NCBI GenBank assembly: GCA_900759445.1
Contig: CAAEVH010000022.1
Location: 1 to 59,250, forward strand
DNA: 59,250 bases
From: an uncultured Raoultella sp.
Lineage (GTDB): Bacteria > Pseudomonadota > Gammaproteobacteria > Enterobacterales > Enterobacteriaceae
Direction: 5' to 3'
Shown here: positions 1-8,745 of the stretch, piece after piece
Layout of the letters: each line of letters opens with the position of its first letter
Position numbering within the stretch: the first letter of the stretch is position 1
Notes under the pieces: generated by a model
Databases searched by the model: none
Told to the model about the DNA's origin: nothing
What the model saw: the letters and a program-made list of their open reading frames with translations, nothing else
Translations under genes and position numbers: made by a program

Positions 1-119
1 AGGTAGCCAATAAAGACCACCAGATAGGACTGCATGAACGGTTTGAACCACATTTTACGCCGCACATCGAGCGGCAGATCCAGGGTCGGCTTGCGCACCT
101 GGTTTAGAAAGGCCAGCAT
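1..119 (-). CDS. uhpT: Hexose-6-phosphate:phosphate antiporter, N-terminal fragment
   Basis: The first 39 codons of uhpT; the rest lies beyond the window edge. The start reads [19 protein letters not shown] and then [14 protein letters not shown], which matches E. coli UhpT almost residue for residue. UhpT is an inner-membrane MFS carrier that exchanges external hexose 6-phosphates for internal phosphate. It lies downstream of uhpC in the same direction, with a 140-base promoter region between them. It is the output gene of the UhpABC sensory pathway encoded just upstream. Confidence 0.93.
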   Translation of the reverse strand, partial: MLAFLNQVRKPTLDLPLDVRRKMWFKPFMQSYLVVFIGY

Positions 120-138
120 AGGACACTCCGGGCTAATT

Positions 139-167
139 TTTATACCTGCGAATGGCAGGCATTGTAA
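139..167 (-). promoter_or_regulatory. Probable uhpT promoter
   Basis: On the minus strand, TTACAA (162-167) and TATAAA (139-144) are separated by 17 bases, which places the start of transcription near 132, just before uhpT. A small inverted repeat (CCTGC, 5 bases, GCAGG) fills the spacer. In E. coli this promoter needs phosphorylated UhpA and is helped by CRP; their sites should lie at 170-260. I did not identify them with certainty. Confidence 0.5.
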
Positions 168-260
168 AAAGCCGCGCTGCGACTGGCCTGAGACAGTGTC
201 CAGGCGCAACCGGGAAAATTTCTTAGTTTTTCCTCACTCGGGGTAAAAAGGAGAGACAGG

Positions 261-1589
261 TCACGCTTCGCTGGCGGTTCTGGGCGCCTGAGCGTTTAAA
301 AATGGCAGCAGCAGCAGCGCGGAAATGCCGGCGGCAATAGCGATGACCACGAAAAAACCGCTCCAGTGCCAGATTTCCATAACCTGCGCCAGCGGCCAGC
401 CGGACAGCGACGCCCCGAGATAGGCAAACAGCCCGACAAATCCGGTTGCCGCGCCCGCCGCTTCTTTATGGGAACACTCCGCCGCCGCCATGCCAATCAG
501 CATCTGGGGGCCAAACACAAAGAAACCGGTGGTAAAGAAGCAGGCCGCCTGCATCACATAGCTGGCGAAAGGCATCAGCCACAAACCACCGACCGAGAGC
601 AAAATACCGGCGGCGAAAATCAGGTTCATCGGTCCACGGTTGCCGTTAAACAGCTTATCCGAGCCCCATCCCGCAACCAGCGCGCCAATAAAACCGCCCA
701 GTTCGAACATCGTTACCGCCGAATTAGCGGTCACCAGATCGACGCCCAGCGTCTCCGACATATACAGGTTGCCCCAGTCGTTAATCGCCGCCCGCACCAC
801 GTATACCAGCACGTAGCACAGCGACAGCAGCCAGATATAGGGATTGAGCAGTACGTATTTGGTAAGAATCTCTTTGCGCGTCAGACCCGCCCCCTCCTGC
901 TGCTGGGCAATCTCCAGCTCGTCATGCCGCCAGTCGCCCACCGCAGGCAGCCCGACGACCTGCGGCCGGTCGCGCAGTCGCCAGCAGAGGAACAGCCCGG
1001 CGAGAATCGCCAGCATCCCGGCAATCATCATCCCGGTACGCCAGCCGTAGTGTAGCGCCGCCGCGCCGACCACCATCGGAATCAGCGCCCCGCCGACGTT
1101 ATGCGCGGTATTCCACAATGCCCACCAGCCGCCGCGCTCGGTTCGCGAATACCAGGCCGTCAGCAGACGGGCGCACACCGGCGACCCCCAGCCCTGGAAA
1201 AAGGCGTTCAGCGCCCACAGCAGGGCGAACGCCCATAGCGAGGTGGAGAAGCCAAACAGAATATTGACCACGCCGGTGGCGATAAGGCCCAGCCCCATAA
1301 AATAACGGGCGTTGGAACGGTCGCTGACGATGCCGGAGAAAAACTTCGACAGCCCGTAGGTGATGTAAAACAGCGTCGCCAGCAGGCCAATATCGCTGCG
1401 GGTCAGGACGTTGCTGGCGAGAATTTCCGGCACCGCGGCGTTAAAGCTTTTGCGCGTGAAATAAAACAGGGCATAGCCCAGCCAGATGGTCAGCAGAATA
1501 TGACGCCGCCAGTAGCGATAACGCTCATCCAGCGCCTGCTTATCGGTAACCGGCGCGGCATCGGGCGGGGATTTCAGAAAGCTCAGCAT
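261..1589 (-). CDS. uhpC: UhpC, membrane sensor for external glucose-6-phosphate
   Basis: An MFS protein of 442 residues with about 12 membrane segments, close to E. coli UhpC (about 439). It is homologous to the UhpT transporter but works mainly as a receptor: it senses external glucose 6-phosphate and activates the kinase UhpB. The conserved stretches YFTRKSFNAAVPEIL and GSPVCARLLTAWYSRTERGG are present. Two ATGs overlap at the start. The second (1589) is preferred because GGAG then sits 5 bases upstream, and it gives the family N-terminus MLSFLK. It begins 9 bases after the uhpB stop, consistent with one uhpABC transcript. Confidence 0.93.
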   Translation of the reverse strand: MLSFLKSPPDAAPVTDKQALDERYRYWRRHILLTIWLGYALFYFTRKSFNAAVPEILASNVLTRSDIGLLATLFYITYGLSKFFSGIVSDRSNARYFMGLGLIATGVVNILFGFSTSLWAFALLWALNAFFQGWGSPVCARLLTAWYSRTERGGWWALWNTAHNVGGALIPMVVGAAALHYGWRTGMMIAGMLAILAGLFLCWRLRDRPQVVGLPAVGDWRHDELEIAQQQEGAGLTRKEILTKYVLLNPYIWLLSLCYVLVYVVRAAINDWGNLYMSETLGVDLVTANSAVTMFELGGFIGALVAGWGSDKLFNGNRGPMNLIFAAGILLSVGGLWLMPFASYVMQAACFFTTGFFVFGPQMLIGMAAAECSHKEAAGAATGFVGLFAYLGASLSGWPLAQVMEIWHWSGFFVVIAIAAGISALLLLPFLNAQAPRTASEA

Positions 1590-1598
1590 CATGACTCC

Positions 1599-3101
1599 TC
1601 AAACATAACGGCGCGGCAGGCTGACGCAGACACGGGTGCCGTGCGTGCAGGAGATAGTGAGCGTACCGCCCAGCGCCGTCACGCGTTCGCGCATACCGGT
1701 CAGGCCAAAGCCCTGCTGCCCGGTACCCGGCGGCAGCCCGCAGCCATCATCCTCAAGTACCAGCATCAGCCGTTGATCCTGCTGCCAGCCCTGCAGCGTC
1801 ACCGCGCTGGCGCTGGCATGTTTGACGATATTATTCAGCCCTTCCTGACAAACGCGGAACAGCGTCACGCGCTGGTTTTCGCTCAAGGCGGCCTCATCAA
1901 TGCGCCAGTCGAGATGGCTGATCATCCCACGATCTTCCAGCTCCATTTCGCGCATCAGCGAACGTACCGCCTGTTCAAGGGTCAGATCGTCGAGCTGACG
2001 CGGGCGCAGACGACCCAGCAGCCGACGAACCGAGTCGTAAACCCCTAGCGAAAGCTGCTCAATCAGCTGACCGCTCTGTTTCACGCCGCCGTTTTCCGGC
2101 GCCAGACGCTGCACAATCCCGGCCTGGGTGCGAATCGCGGTGATGGTCTGGCCAATATCATCATGCAGCTCGCGCGCCACGTCCCGGCGCACGCTCTCTT
2201 CCGTTTCCAGCAGCCGCTCCGCCAGCCGCCGGTTACGCGCCAGCTCGCTTTGCAGCGACTGGTTCAGCTCGCGCAGACGCTGAATTCCGGCGCCCAGCAG
2301 CAGCCCGGTCAGGCTCTGCGCCAGCAGTGAGAGCAGCAAATCCACCGGATGATCGTGCCAGGTCTGGCTGGCGATTAACGCGATAGCGTTCATCAGCGCG
2401 GCGATCAGCGCCCCCTGCCAGCCGTAATGCCAGGCTAAAGCGATGATCGGCAGCGCCAGGCAGAAAGGGGTAAAACGCGAGAGCTCGGCGGGCAGTCCCA
2501 GCTGTAGCCAGAGGCTGACGGTAAACAGCAGCAGATACCAGATAAGATGCCGCCCTCGCCAGTTGACCGGCTGTGAAACCAGCGATGGCCCCAGCGGTCG
2601 CCAGACGGTGCTGGTGAGATAGTGCCAGATAACCAGGCAGGTCGGGGCCAGCGTCAGGCCGCCGGTTAACGTCAACAGCAGCGCGTTCAGTCCGTCGCTC
2701 CCTTCGCTCATCCACGGCAGTGATTGCAGCAGCGCGGCGGCAATCAGCGCCCCGCCCTGACGCAGCAATGTGAGCCAGTCGCGCTGGTGACGATAGCGTG
2801 AAATGAGCGCCACCGGCAGCAGCGCCAGCACGCTACCGATCATCAATATTATCGGATGCGCCAGCGCCACTTCCTGCGCCAGCCAGAAGATCAACAGCCA
2901 TTCAGCGCCCAGTAACACCGGCCAGTAGCCGCGCGGACACTGCAGCATCAAACCCAGCCGCAGGCCAAAGGGGAACAGCAGGACGGCAAGATCCGGTCGT
3001 TCGACCAGGTGCAGGCTGATGCTCCACAGGCAGAACCACGCGGCGGAGAAAATACAGAAGCAGCCAGCCACCGAAAGCAGCCGGGAGAGGAACGGTCTCA
3101 T
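1599..3101 (-). CDS. uhpB: UhpB, sensor histidine kinase of the sugar-phosphate system
   Basis: A 500-residue kinase. Residues 1-275 are hydrophobic (the MASE1-type membrane sensor part). They are followed by a HisKA_3 dimerisation segment with His313 in [10 protein letters not shown], the residue phosphorylated in E. coli UhpB. The C-terminal ATPase domain shows N- and G-box motifs ([28 protein letters not shown]). It acts with UhpC to phosphorylate UhpA. Its start overlaps the uhpA stop by 4 bases (ATGA), indicating translational coupling. Confidence 0.95.
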   Translation of the reverse strand: MRPFLSRLLSVAGCFCIFSAAWFCLWSISLHLVERPDLAVLLFPFGLRLGLMLQCPRGYWPVLLGAEWLLIFWLAQEVALAHPIILMIGSVLALLPVALISRYRHQRDWLTLLRQGGALIAAALLQSLPWMSEGSDGLNALLLTLTGGLTLAPTCLVIWHYLTSTVWRPLGPSLVSQPVNWRGRHLIWYLLLFTVSLWLQLGLPAELSRFTPFCLALPIIALAWHYGWQGALIAALMNAIALIASQTWHDHPVDLLLSLLAQSLTGLLLGAGIQRLRELNQSLQSELARNRRLAERLLETEESVRRDVARELHDDIGQTITAIRTQAGIVQRLAPENGGVKQSGQLIEQLSLGVYDSVRRLLGRLRPRQLDDLTLEQAVRSLMREMELEDRGMISHLDWRIDEAALSENQRVTLFRVCQEGLNNIVKHASASAVTLQGWQQDQRLMLVLEDDGCGLPPGTGQQGFGLTGMRERVTALGGTLTISCTHGTRVCVSLPRRYV

Positions 3102-3691
3102 TGCCAGCTATCGAACATACGCCGCGCCAGCTCAACATCATTGCTGACGCCCAGCTTTTCCAGCAGATTGGCGCGATGCACGTGTACGGTTTTTGGCGAC
3201 AATGCCAGCTCAGCGGCGATCTCTTTCACCGCCATCCCCTGCGCCAGCTTTTCTGCGACCTGCCGCTCGCGGCGGGTGAGCGGATCCTGGCGGCCTGCCG
3301 CCAGCTTCATGGCGATATCCGGCGTCAGGTAACAACCGCCGGCCGCCACCGTTCTGACCGCGGCGATCAGCTCATCCGGGCTACAGCGTTTGGAGAGAAA
3401 ACCACGGGCGCCGGCATTCAGCGCCTGTTCCACCAGCGCCGGACTGTCGTGAACAGAGAGCATGATGGTCGCCATGCCTTTAGGTAACTGGCTGAGCAGC
3501 TCAAGTCCTGACATATCCGGCATCGAAATATCACAAATACAGACCTGTACGCCGCGCCCGGGCAGCCCCGCCAGCGCTTCGCGGGCGGAACCAAATTCGG
3601 CAACCACCTGAAAGTCGGCTTCCAGCCCCAGCAGCTGCGCAAAACCGGAGCGGACGATAAGATGATCGTCGATAAGGGCAATGGTGGTCAT
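3098..3691 (-). CDS. uhpA: UhpA, response regulator activating uhpT
   Basis: A NarL/FixJ-type regulator of 197 residues (E. coli: 196). The receiver domain carries the acidic pair at residues 8-9 and the phospho-acceptor Asp54 in [10 protein letters not shown]. The LuxR-type helix-turn-helix is near residues 140-190 ([29 protein letters not shown]). The reading frame continues upstream to 3790, but the ATG at 3691 with AGGAAA before it gives the family N-terminus [10 protein letters not shown]. The extra frame runs into an ERIC repeat and is rejected. First gene of uhpABC. Confidence 0.95.
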   Translation of the reverse strand: MTTIALIDDHLIVRSGFAQLLGLEADFQVVAEFGSAREALAGLPGRGVQVCICDISMPDMSGLELLSQLPKGMATIMLSVHDSPALVEQALNAGARGFLSKRCSPDELIAAVRTVAAGGCYLTPDIAMKLAAGRQDPLTRRERQVAEKLAQGMAVKEIAAELALSPKTVHVHRANLLEKLGVSNDVELARRMFDSWQ

Positions 3692-3732
3692 GGCGTTTCC
3701 TGGCGGGTTAAAAAACGCGCTTACCTTAACGA

Positions 3733-3859
3733 TATAAACGGCATCCTTCAAGCGGCGTCTGCGCTGGTGACATCTGCTTCCCCCAGCCACTGACTTAAGT
3801 CAGTAACCGGGGATTCTCAGACTTGCCGCCTTGATGCCACTTGAATGATTTTGTTTATC
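3733..3859. repeat. ERIC (IRU) element upstream of uhpA
   Basis: About 127 bases with the ERIC layout. The ends are inverted (ATAAAC at 3734-3739, GTTTAT at 3853-3858) and the centre is the perfect palindrome ACTGACTTAAGTCAGT at 3789-3804. The flanking blocks match the remembered ERIC consensus (CTTCAAGC on one side; CTTGCCGCCTTGATG and then CACTTGAATGATT on the other). It ends 41 bases before the uhpA start codon, so it occupies the uhpA promoter region and may be transcribed into the leader or supply its end. Confidence 0.85.
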
Positions 3860-3897
3860 GCGCGTTGTTGTTCAATCCTTGAGCAGGATTATCCGCC

Positions 3898-4911
3898 TCA
3901 GGCGATACCGGTGGTCACCGTGAAAGTCCGGGTTTGCTGCGGCGCCAGTGAAATCAGGCTGCCATTACGCTGAGCCGCCAGGAATCCCTCGGGCCGACAG
4001 GTGGCGGGCAGCGCGAAAGCAGCAACCTGCTGATCGCCGTTATAGAGGATCCAGCGGGTAACATAATTGAACTCGGTGCTAGAGAACCGCGTGACAAACG
4101 TGGTGCCATCCGGCGCTATCATGCGAAATTCCGGGCTATCGGTGTAGCGATCCAGCTGATCGGCAAAAAAGACGATTTCCGGGTCGTAATATTGAGGCTC
4201 GCACAACGCGGTCAGGGACGCTTCGCCTTGCAGGAGACGCTGATTGAACGCCAGCCACGATTCCGTCGGCTGCACGTGGGCAGGTACCGATTCGCGCAGC
4301 GAGAGCGCTTCGTCAGGGATATTCTGGCTGAAGGTCGCCTGCGCCACATAGGCATAGTTCATATGGCACATGTACTGCAGCGGCATGGCGACAGAGGCAA
4401 GATTGGTCACCGCCATCTGGATATCAAACAGCGCGCTGGCTCGCCGTAAGGCCACCGTCGGCCGCGCCTCATAGTGATGACCAAAGCCCATCACGTATTC
4501 ATAGCGCCCCGCCACGCGCAGGCAGTCTGCCTCCAGTTCAAGCCAGGCTTCATCCATGGCCGCACAGGCCATTTCACCATGCAGCGGGTGAGTATCCTGC
4601 GGCGACGGACAGCCGTTCGCCAACAGCCCTGAGTGGAAAGCGAAACAGCCATAGGTGGCCACCACCTCCGCTGCCGGCTTCGGCTCGCTGAACATATTGC
4701 GCATGGTCAGATCGCGGCCATCAAACTCAGCATCCCAGATCATTTGCCCCAGCCAGGGCAAAATCACCAGATAACCGCGCGCGTTTTCCACCCGCAGCCC
4801 CTCTACGCCGCTGGCATAGCGGAAAGCCGTCACCGTGAAGTCATCATTCGCCAGCAGCGTGCGCGGTTGCTCGCTAAAGAGCTGGCGCCATAAAGGTAAG
4901 CGTGTCGTCAT
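3898..4911 (-). CDS. deoX: DeoX, aldose 1-epimerase family protein (DUF4432)
   Basis: A 337-residue soluble protein of the galactose-mutarotase-like fold (DUF4432 branch), with His-rich stretches such as PLHGEM and GFGHHYEARPT of the kind that form the sugar pocket. It is the last gene of a deoK-deoP-deoX operon (gap to deoP 11 bases), the arrangement known as deoQKPX for 2-deoxy-D-ribose use in Salmonella. Its exact job is not settled; interconversion of deoxyribose anomers for the kinase is a reasonable inference. The assignment rests mostly on gene context. Confidence 0.8.
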   Translation of the reverse strand: MTTRLPLWRQLFSEQPRTLLANDDFTVTAFRYASGVEGLRVENARGYLVILPWLGQMIWDAEFDGRDLTMRNMFSEPKPAAEVVATYGCFAFHSGLLANGCPSPQDTHPLHGEMACAAMDEAWLELEADCLRVAGRYEYVMGFGHHYEARPTVALRRASALFDIQMAVTNLASVAMPLQYMCHMNYAYVAQATFSQNIPDEALSLRESVPAHVQPTESWLAFNQRLLQGEASLTALCEPQYYDPEIVFFADQLDRYTDSPEFRMIAPDGTTFVTRFSSTEFNYVTRWILYNGDQQVAAFALPATCRPEGFLAAQRNGSLISLAPQQTRTFTVTTGIA

Positions 4912-4922
4912 GATCGTTCTCC

Positions 4923-6239
4923 TCAGGATGCCGTCGCTTCAGTCAGCGCCCGGCGAACTTTGCATTCGCGCCAGAAATAGATGCCGACATAGATGAAGCA
5001 CAGCATCGGTACCAGGAAAGAGACCTGCAGCGAGTGGAACATATCGGCGACAAAGCCCTGAATCGCAGGGACGACGGCGGCACCAATAATCGCCATCACA
5101 ATGACCGCACCGGCCATTTCAGTGTGTTCGTTATCCACCGTATCGAGCGTACCGGCATAGATGGTTGCCCAGCACGGTCCGAACAGCACGCTCACCAGCA
5201 CCGCCACGTAGACCGCGCTAAAGCTCGGCGCCAGCGCCACATACGCAAGGAACAATGCGCCGATAACCGAGTAGAGAATCAGCACCTTTTCCGGCGTGAA
5301 GCGGGTCATTAAAATGTTGGCGATAAACTTGCCAATAAAGAAGCAGGCAAAGCTGTAGACCATAAACGTTGAGGCATCACGCTCGTTGATATCACCCAAC
5401 TCCAGCGCAAGGCGAATGGTGAACGACCAGACGGTAACCTGCATACCGACATACAGGAACTGGGCGGCAATTCCGCGACGAAAACGTGCGTTGGTAGCCA
5501 GGTAGCGCAGCGTGTCGGCCGCCGACGGGCGTTTATGGTTCGCCGTCTGCGCAACTTTACAGGTCGGGAAGCGCGTCAGCAGGAACAGCACCATGACCAC
5601 CACCAGCACCATGATCATGTACTTGTAAGGCTCAAGGGTGTTTTCCAGCATCAGGACTTTAAAGTTATGGATCTGCTCGGCATTCATACCGGCCATCTGT
5701 TTTTCCAGACTTTCGCCATCGGAAAAGACCAGATATTTACCCAGCAAAATACCGGCTGCCGCGCCAATCGGATAAAAGGTCTGGCTGATGTTCAGGCGCA
5801 GCGTGGCATGGCTTTTCGGGCCGATCATCGAACTGTAGGTGTTCGCTGCCGTCTCAAGAAAGCTCAGGCCGATGGCAATCGCGAAAATCGCGGCCAGGAA
5901 CATGGTGTAGGTTGCCATGTGCGAAGCCGGGAAAAAGAGCGTGCAGCCGACGATATACAGCGTCAGCCCGGTGAGAATAGCGACCTTATAGCTGGTGTTT
6001 TTAATCACTAACGACGCCGGAATCGCAATTAAAAAATAACCGCCATAAAATGCGCTCTGGACCAGCGCGGAGGCAAAGTTACTTAATGCAAACACGCTTT
6101 TAAACTGCGTAATTAAAATATCATTTAAGGCCGCAGCACATCCCCATAAAGGGAATAAGCAGGATAACAAAATAAACTGGAACAGAGGTGTTTTGTTCAG
6201 ATAGCCGTCAGGCATCTGAATGATGTTTTTATCGTTCAT
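4923..6239 (-). CDS. deoP: DeoP, deoxyribose permease (FucP-type MFS)
   Basis: A 438-residue carrier with about 12 membrane segments, of the L-fucose:proton symporter (FucP/GlcP) family. It shows the family's N-terminal pattern (LLSCLFPLWGCAAALNDILITQFK) and the loop GLSFLETAANTYSSMIG. It sits between the deoxyribokinase and deoX genes (gaps of 27 and 11 bases), so 2-deoxy-D-ribose import by proton symport is the likely role. A related sugar cannot be excluded from sequence alone. Confidence 0.85.
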   Translation of the reverse strand: MNDKNIIQMPDGYLNKTPLFQFILLSCLFPLWGCAAALNDILITQFKSVFALSNFASALVQSAFYGGYFLIAIPASLVIKNTSYKVAILTGLTLYIVGCTLFFPASHMATYTMFLAAIFAIAIGLSFLETAANTYSSMIGPKSHATLRLNISQTFYPIGAAAGILLGKYLVFSDGESLEKQMAGMNAEQIHNFKVLMLENTLEPYKYMIMVLVVVMVLFLLTRFPTCKVAQTANHKRPSAADTLRYLATNARFRRGIAAQFLYVGMQVTVWSFTIRLALELGDINERDASTFMVYSFACFFIGKFIANILMTRFTPEKVLILYSVIGALFLAYVALAPSFSAVYVAVLVSVLFGPCWATIYAGTLDTVDNEHTEMAGAVIVMAIIGAAVVPAIQGFVADMFHSLQVSFLVPMLCFIYVGIYFWRECKVRRALTEATAS

Positions 6240-6266
6240 AGTGCTACCTTTTACAGTGCAGAGTGA

Positions 6267-7187
6267 TTATTCGTTTAACGACAGATATTCATTAAACTGC
6301 TCGATACTGGGATAAGACGATTGCGTGCCTTTCCCCGTGACGCTAAAGGCGGCAAAGAGAGCGGCTTTTTTCATGGCGGATTCAACATCTCCGCTCTGGA
6401 CGTAATAGTGAGCAAAACAACCGATAAAGGCATCGCCTGCGCCGCTGGTATCTACCGCGCTGACTTTAAATGCCGGGACATGCACTTCCTGAGTGCGCGT
6501 CATCCACAGCGCGCCCTTCTCACCCATGGTCACAATAATATTGTTGAGGCCTTTTTCAACGAGGCTGCGGGCGGCGGCACGAATATTGTCGTAAGTATCA
6601 ACAGGCAGGCCGGTTAATATTTCCAGCTCGGTCTCATTGGGAACAAAGAAATCACATTTACAGGCATAAGACATATCTAATTCGCGCAACGCGGGCGCCG
6701 GATTTAATAACACTTCAATGCCGTGCTTTTTACCAAATTCGATAGCGTGGTAAACCGTTTCCAGTTGAACCTCAAGCTGCAACACAATCAGCTGGCATTT
6801 TTTTAAATCCTCGGCGGCGCGATCGATATCTTCAGGAGAGAGGAACTTGTTGGCGCCTTTAATAATAAGAATGCTGTTGCTGGAGTTGGCATTCACAAAG
6901 ATCGGCGCCACGCCGCTGCTGGTACAAGGGACTTTCTCAACATAAGTGGTATTGATGCCCCAGGACTCAAGATTGCGAATCGTGTTATCCGCAAAGATGT
7001 CATCTCCCACCTTGGTCAACATCAGCACTTTCGAATTAAGCTTAGCGGCGGCAACGGCCTGGTTGGCCCCTTTCCCGCCGCAGCCAATTTTGAACGCCGG
7101 CGCCTCAAGGGTTTCCCCCTCTTTCGGCATCTGGTTGGTGTAGGTGATGAGGTCCACCATGTTGGAGCCAATAACCGCGATATCCAT
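6267..7187 (-). CDS. deoK: DeoK, deoxyribokinase
   Basis: A 306-residue PfkB/ribokinase-family kinase, nearly identical as remembered to Salmonella DeoK (306). The sugar-binding GGKGANQA is at 37-44, the NPAP motif near 162, and the signature DTSGAGDAF ends in the catalytic base Asp252. It phosphorylates 2-deoxy-D-ribose to the 5-phosphate, which DeoC aldolase then cleaves. The frame extends to 7208, but the ATG at 7187 after GAGAGGTAG matches the family start. Base composition is more AT-rich than the neighbouring core genes, in line with an acquired locus. Confidence 0.92.
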   Translation of the reverse strand: MDIAVIGSNMVDLITYTNQMPKEGETLEAPAFKIGCGGKGANQAVAAAKLNSKVLMLTKVGDDIFADNTIRNLESWGINTTYVEKVPCTSSGVAPIFVNANSSNSILIIKGANKFLSPEDIDRAAEDLKKCQLIVLQLEVQLETVYHAIEFGKKHGIEVLLNPAPALRELDMSYACKCDFFVPNETELEILTGLPVDTYDNIRAAARSLVEKGLNNIIVTMGEKGALWMTRTQEVHVPAFKVSAVDTSGAGDAFIGCFAHYYVQSGDVESAMKKAALFAAFSVTGKGTQSSYPSIEQFNEYLSLNE

Positions 7188-7229
7188 TTTACTACCTCTC
7201 AGAAACAATCACACAACAATGATATTATC

Positions 7230-7278
7230 GTAACATTATCATGTTACTTTAGTACCATTTGTGACCATGATCGCGATT
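7230..7278 (-). promoter_or_regulatory. deoK promoter with CRP-like site and palindromic operator
   Basis: A perfect inverted repeat GTAACAT-TATC-ATGTTAC (7230-7247) overlaps a minus-strand -10 hexamer GATAAT (7235-7240). A CRP-like site, TGTGA-6-TCGCG (7260-7275), is centred about 40 bases upstream of the predicted start, the position used for class II activation. This suggests cAMP-CRP activation with repression by DeoQ binding across the -10. The remaining deoK-deoQ spacer (7279-7476) is AT-rich and shows no other gene. Confidence 0.6.
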
Positions 7279-7476
7279 GCAGTATCATTTCTTGTTTATT
7301 TATCATCCAGGAAAATGTGGGCAATCGAGAGGGAAAGAAAAATAAAAATCAAAGACAACAAGATAAGAAACTGAAAATAAAGAAATTATATTAATAAAAA
7401 CGAGATCGGTCAGACTTTTAATTCTCAAGGGGCCGCAGTATAGTAATGTGAATGCATAATGTTTCAGCAGGGACAA

Positions 7477-7498
7477 AAATGTTACCAAAGGAACATTT
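7477..7498. promoter_or_regulatory. Second ATGTTAC palindrome, before deoQ
   Basis: A perfect inverted repeat AAATGTT-8-AACATTT lies 26 bases before the deoQ ATG. It shares the ATGTTAC/GGAACAT core with the palindrome over the deoK promoter, so it is a candidate DeoQ site for autoregulation. Confidence 0.5.
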
Positions 7499-7523
7499 GC
7501 CAAATGAATTGCGGAGAGTGTGA

Positions 7524-8315
7524 ATGGAGACCAAGCAAAAAGAACGTATACGTCGTCTGATGGAACTGCTGAAGAAAACCGACCGAATCCATCTTAAAGA
7601 CGCCGCGCGTATGCTGGAGGTCTCTGTGATGACGATTCGTCGGGATCTCAGCCAGGAAAACGACGAACCGCTGCCGCTCACGCTATTAGGCGGCTACGTG
7701 GTGATGGTCAACAAACCCTCATCGCCTTCCGTCACGCCAGCGCTGGCGACAAAACCGGCCCATCATCGCGACGAACTGCCCATTGCCATCCTCGCCGCCG
7801 GCCTGGTCAGCGAAAACGACCTGGTCTTTTTTGATAACGGCAGCGAAATGCCGCTGGTCATCAATATGATCCCCGATGACATTACCTTTACCGGTATTTG
7901 CTATTCACATCGGGTGTTTATGGCCTTAAATGAAAAGCCCAATGCCACCGCCATCTTATGCGGTGGCACCTATCGGGCGAAGAGCGATGCCTTCTACGAT
8001 ACCGGCAACCCTTCGGCGCTGGATTCACTCAATCCGCGTAAAGTGTTTATCTCCGCCAGCGGCGTTCACGAACATTTTGGCGTCAGCTGGTTTAACCCCG
8101 ACGACCTCGCCACGAAACGTAAAGCGATGGATCGCGGCCTGCGGAAAATCCTGCTCGCGCGCTACGCGCTGTTCGACGATGTTGCGCCTGCCAGTATTGC
8201 GCCGCTGCCGGCATTTGATGTGCTGATCAGCGATCGCCCGTTACCGGCAGACTATGCCACGCACTGCCGGAACGGGTCGGTAAAAGTCATCACGCCGGAC
8301 TCTGAAAGCGAATAA
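7524..8315 (+). CDS. deoQ: DeoQ, DeoR-family repressor of the deoxyribose genes
   Basis: A 263-residue DeoR-type regulator. The N-terminal helix-turn-helix (KEDRIH-type start KTDRIHLKDAARMLEVSVMT, IRRDL) is near residues 18-42. The C-terminal DeoRC sugar-phosphate sensor domain follows, with the typical DNGSEMPL and FISASGVHEHFGVSW stretches. It is divergent from deoKPX with a 336-base spacer that holds two related palindromes. The deoQKPX arrangement makes it the repressor relieved by deoxyribose or its phosphate (inference from Salmonella). A good ribosome site, GGAGAG, precedes the ATG. Confidence 0.88.
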   Translation: METKQKERIRRLMELLKKTDRIHLKDAARMLEVSVMTIRRDLSQENDEPLPLTLLGGYVVMVNKPSSPSVTPALATKPAHHRDELPIAILAAGLVSENDLVFFDNGSEMPLVINMIPDDITFTGICYSHRVFMALNEKPNATAILCGGTYRAKSDAFYDTGNPSALDSLNPRKVFISASGVHEHFGVSWFNPDDLATKRKAMDRGLRKILLARYALFDDVAPASIAPLPAFDVLISDRPLPADYATHCRNGSVKVITPDSESE

Positions 8316-8324
8316 CTGAGCGTC

Positions 8325-8432
8325 ATCCCACCAGGCGTAGATTGTTGCAGCCATCTGGACGCGGACAGCGCGGAAAAACCAGAGCGTACACGCAGTACGT
8401 GCACTGCCCATGGCCAAAATGGCAAATAAAAT
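8325..8432 (-). repeat. Dispersed enterobacterial repeat, copy A (between deoQ and ilvN)
   Basis: About 108 bases clearly related to the sequence at 33761-33882. Shared blocks include ACCAGG, GCAG, CAGCGCG, AGCGTAC...GTACGTG and CACTGCCC. The centre is a small palindrome CGTAC-5-GTACG. Copy A lacks 11 bases (AGGATTGCGAG) found in copy B. It lies between the convergent ends of deoQ and ilvN. Its core loosely recalls an ERIC centre, but it is not ERIC. Confidence 0.7.
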
Positions 8433-8450
8433 AGCCTGATGGGGCAGGCT
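8424..8450 (-). terminator. ilvBN terminator
   Basis: On the minus strand AGCCTG-6-CAGGCT is followed by ATTTTATTT, immediately after the ilvN stop. Confidence 0.65.
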
Positions 8451-8451
8451 C

Positions 8452-8742
8452 TTACTCAAAGAAGACGGCAATTTTATTAAACATGGAAGGATCGGACTGA
8501 TTACGCGCCACCTTCTCCACATCTTCCAGTTTTTCAATCTGACTGATCATCTGCCCCAGCCGCTGGTCATCGTTCACCAGCAGCCAGATGCGGCTGTGGT
8601 TGCTGTTCTGAATCGGCAAACAGAGAATGCCTTCCACGTTGAACGCGCGGCGGGCAAACAGGCCACAAACGTGGGTCATCACTCCCGGATGGTTGCGCAC
8701 GGTGAGTTCCAGAATAACGTTGTCATGAGTCTGCTGTTGCAT
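8452..8742 (-). CDS. ilvN: Acetolactate synthase I small (regulatory) subunit
   Basis: A 96-residue protein with one ACT domain (residues 8-75; [22 protein letters not shown], then [12 protein letters not shown]). It binds valine, gives feedback inhibition, and activates the IlvB catalytic subunit in the first common step of valine and isoleucine synthesis. Length equals that of E. coli IlvN. It starts 3 bases after the ilvB stop, so the two are translationally coupled. Confidence 0.97.
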   Translation of the reverse strand: MQQQTHDNVILELTVRNHPGVMTHVCGLFARRAFNVEGILCLPIQNSNHSRIWLLVNDDQRLGQMISQIEKLEDVEKVARNQSDPSMFNKIAVFFE

Positions 8743-8745
8743 GGT

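Noticed and set aside
8241..8537. Open frame of 98 codons on the minus strand across the ilvN end
   Set aside because: It runs through the dispersed repeat and out of frame through ilvN; peptides of this kind are typical spurious products of the repeat.
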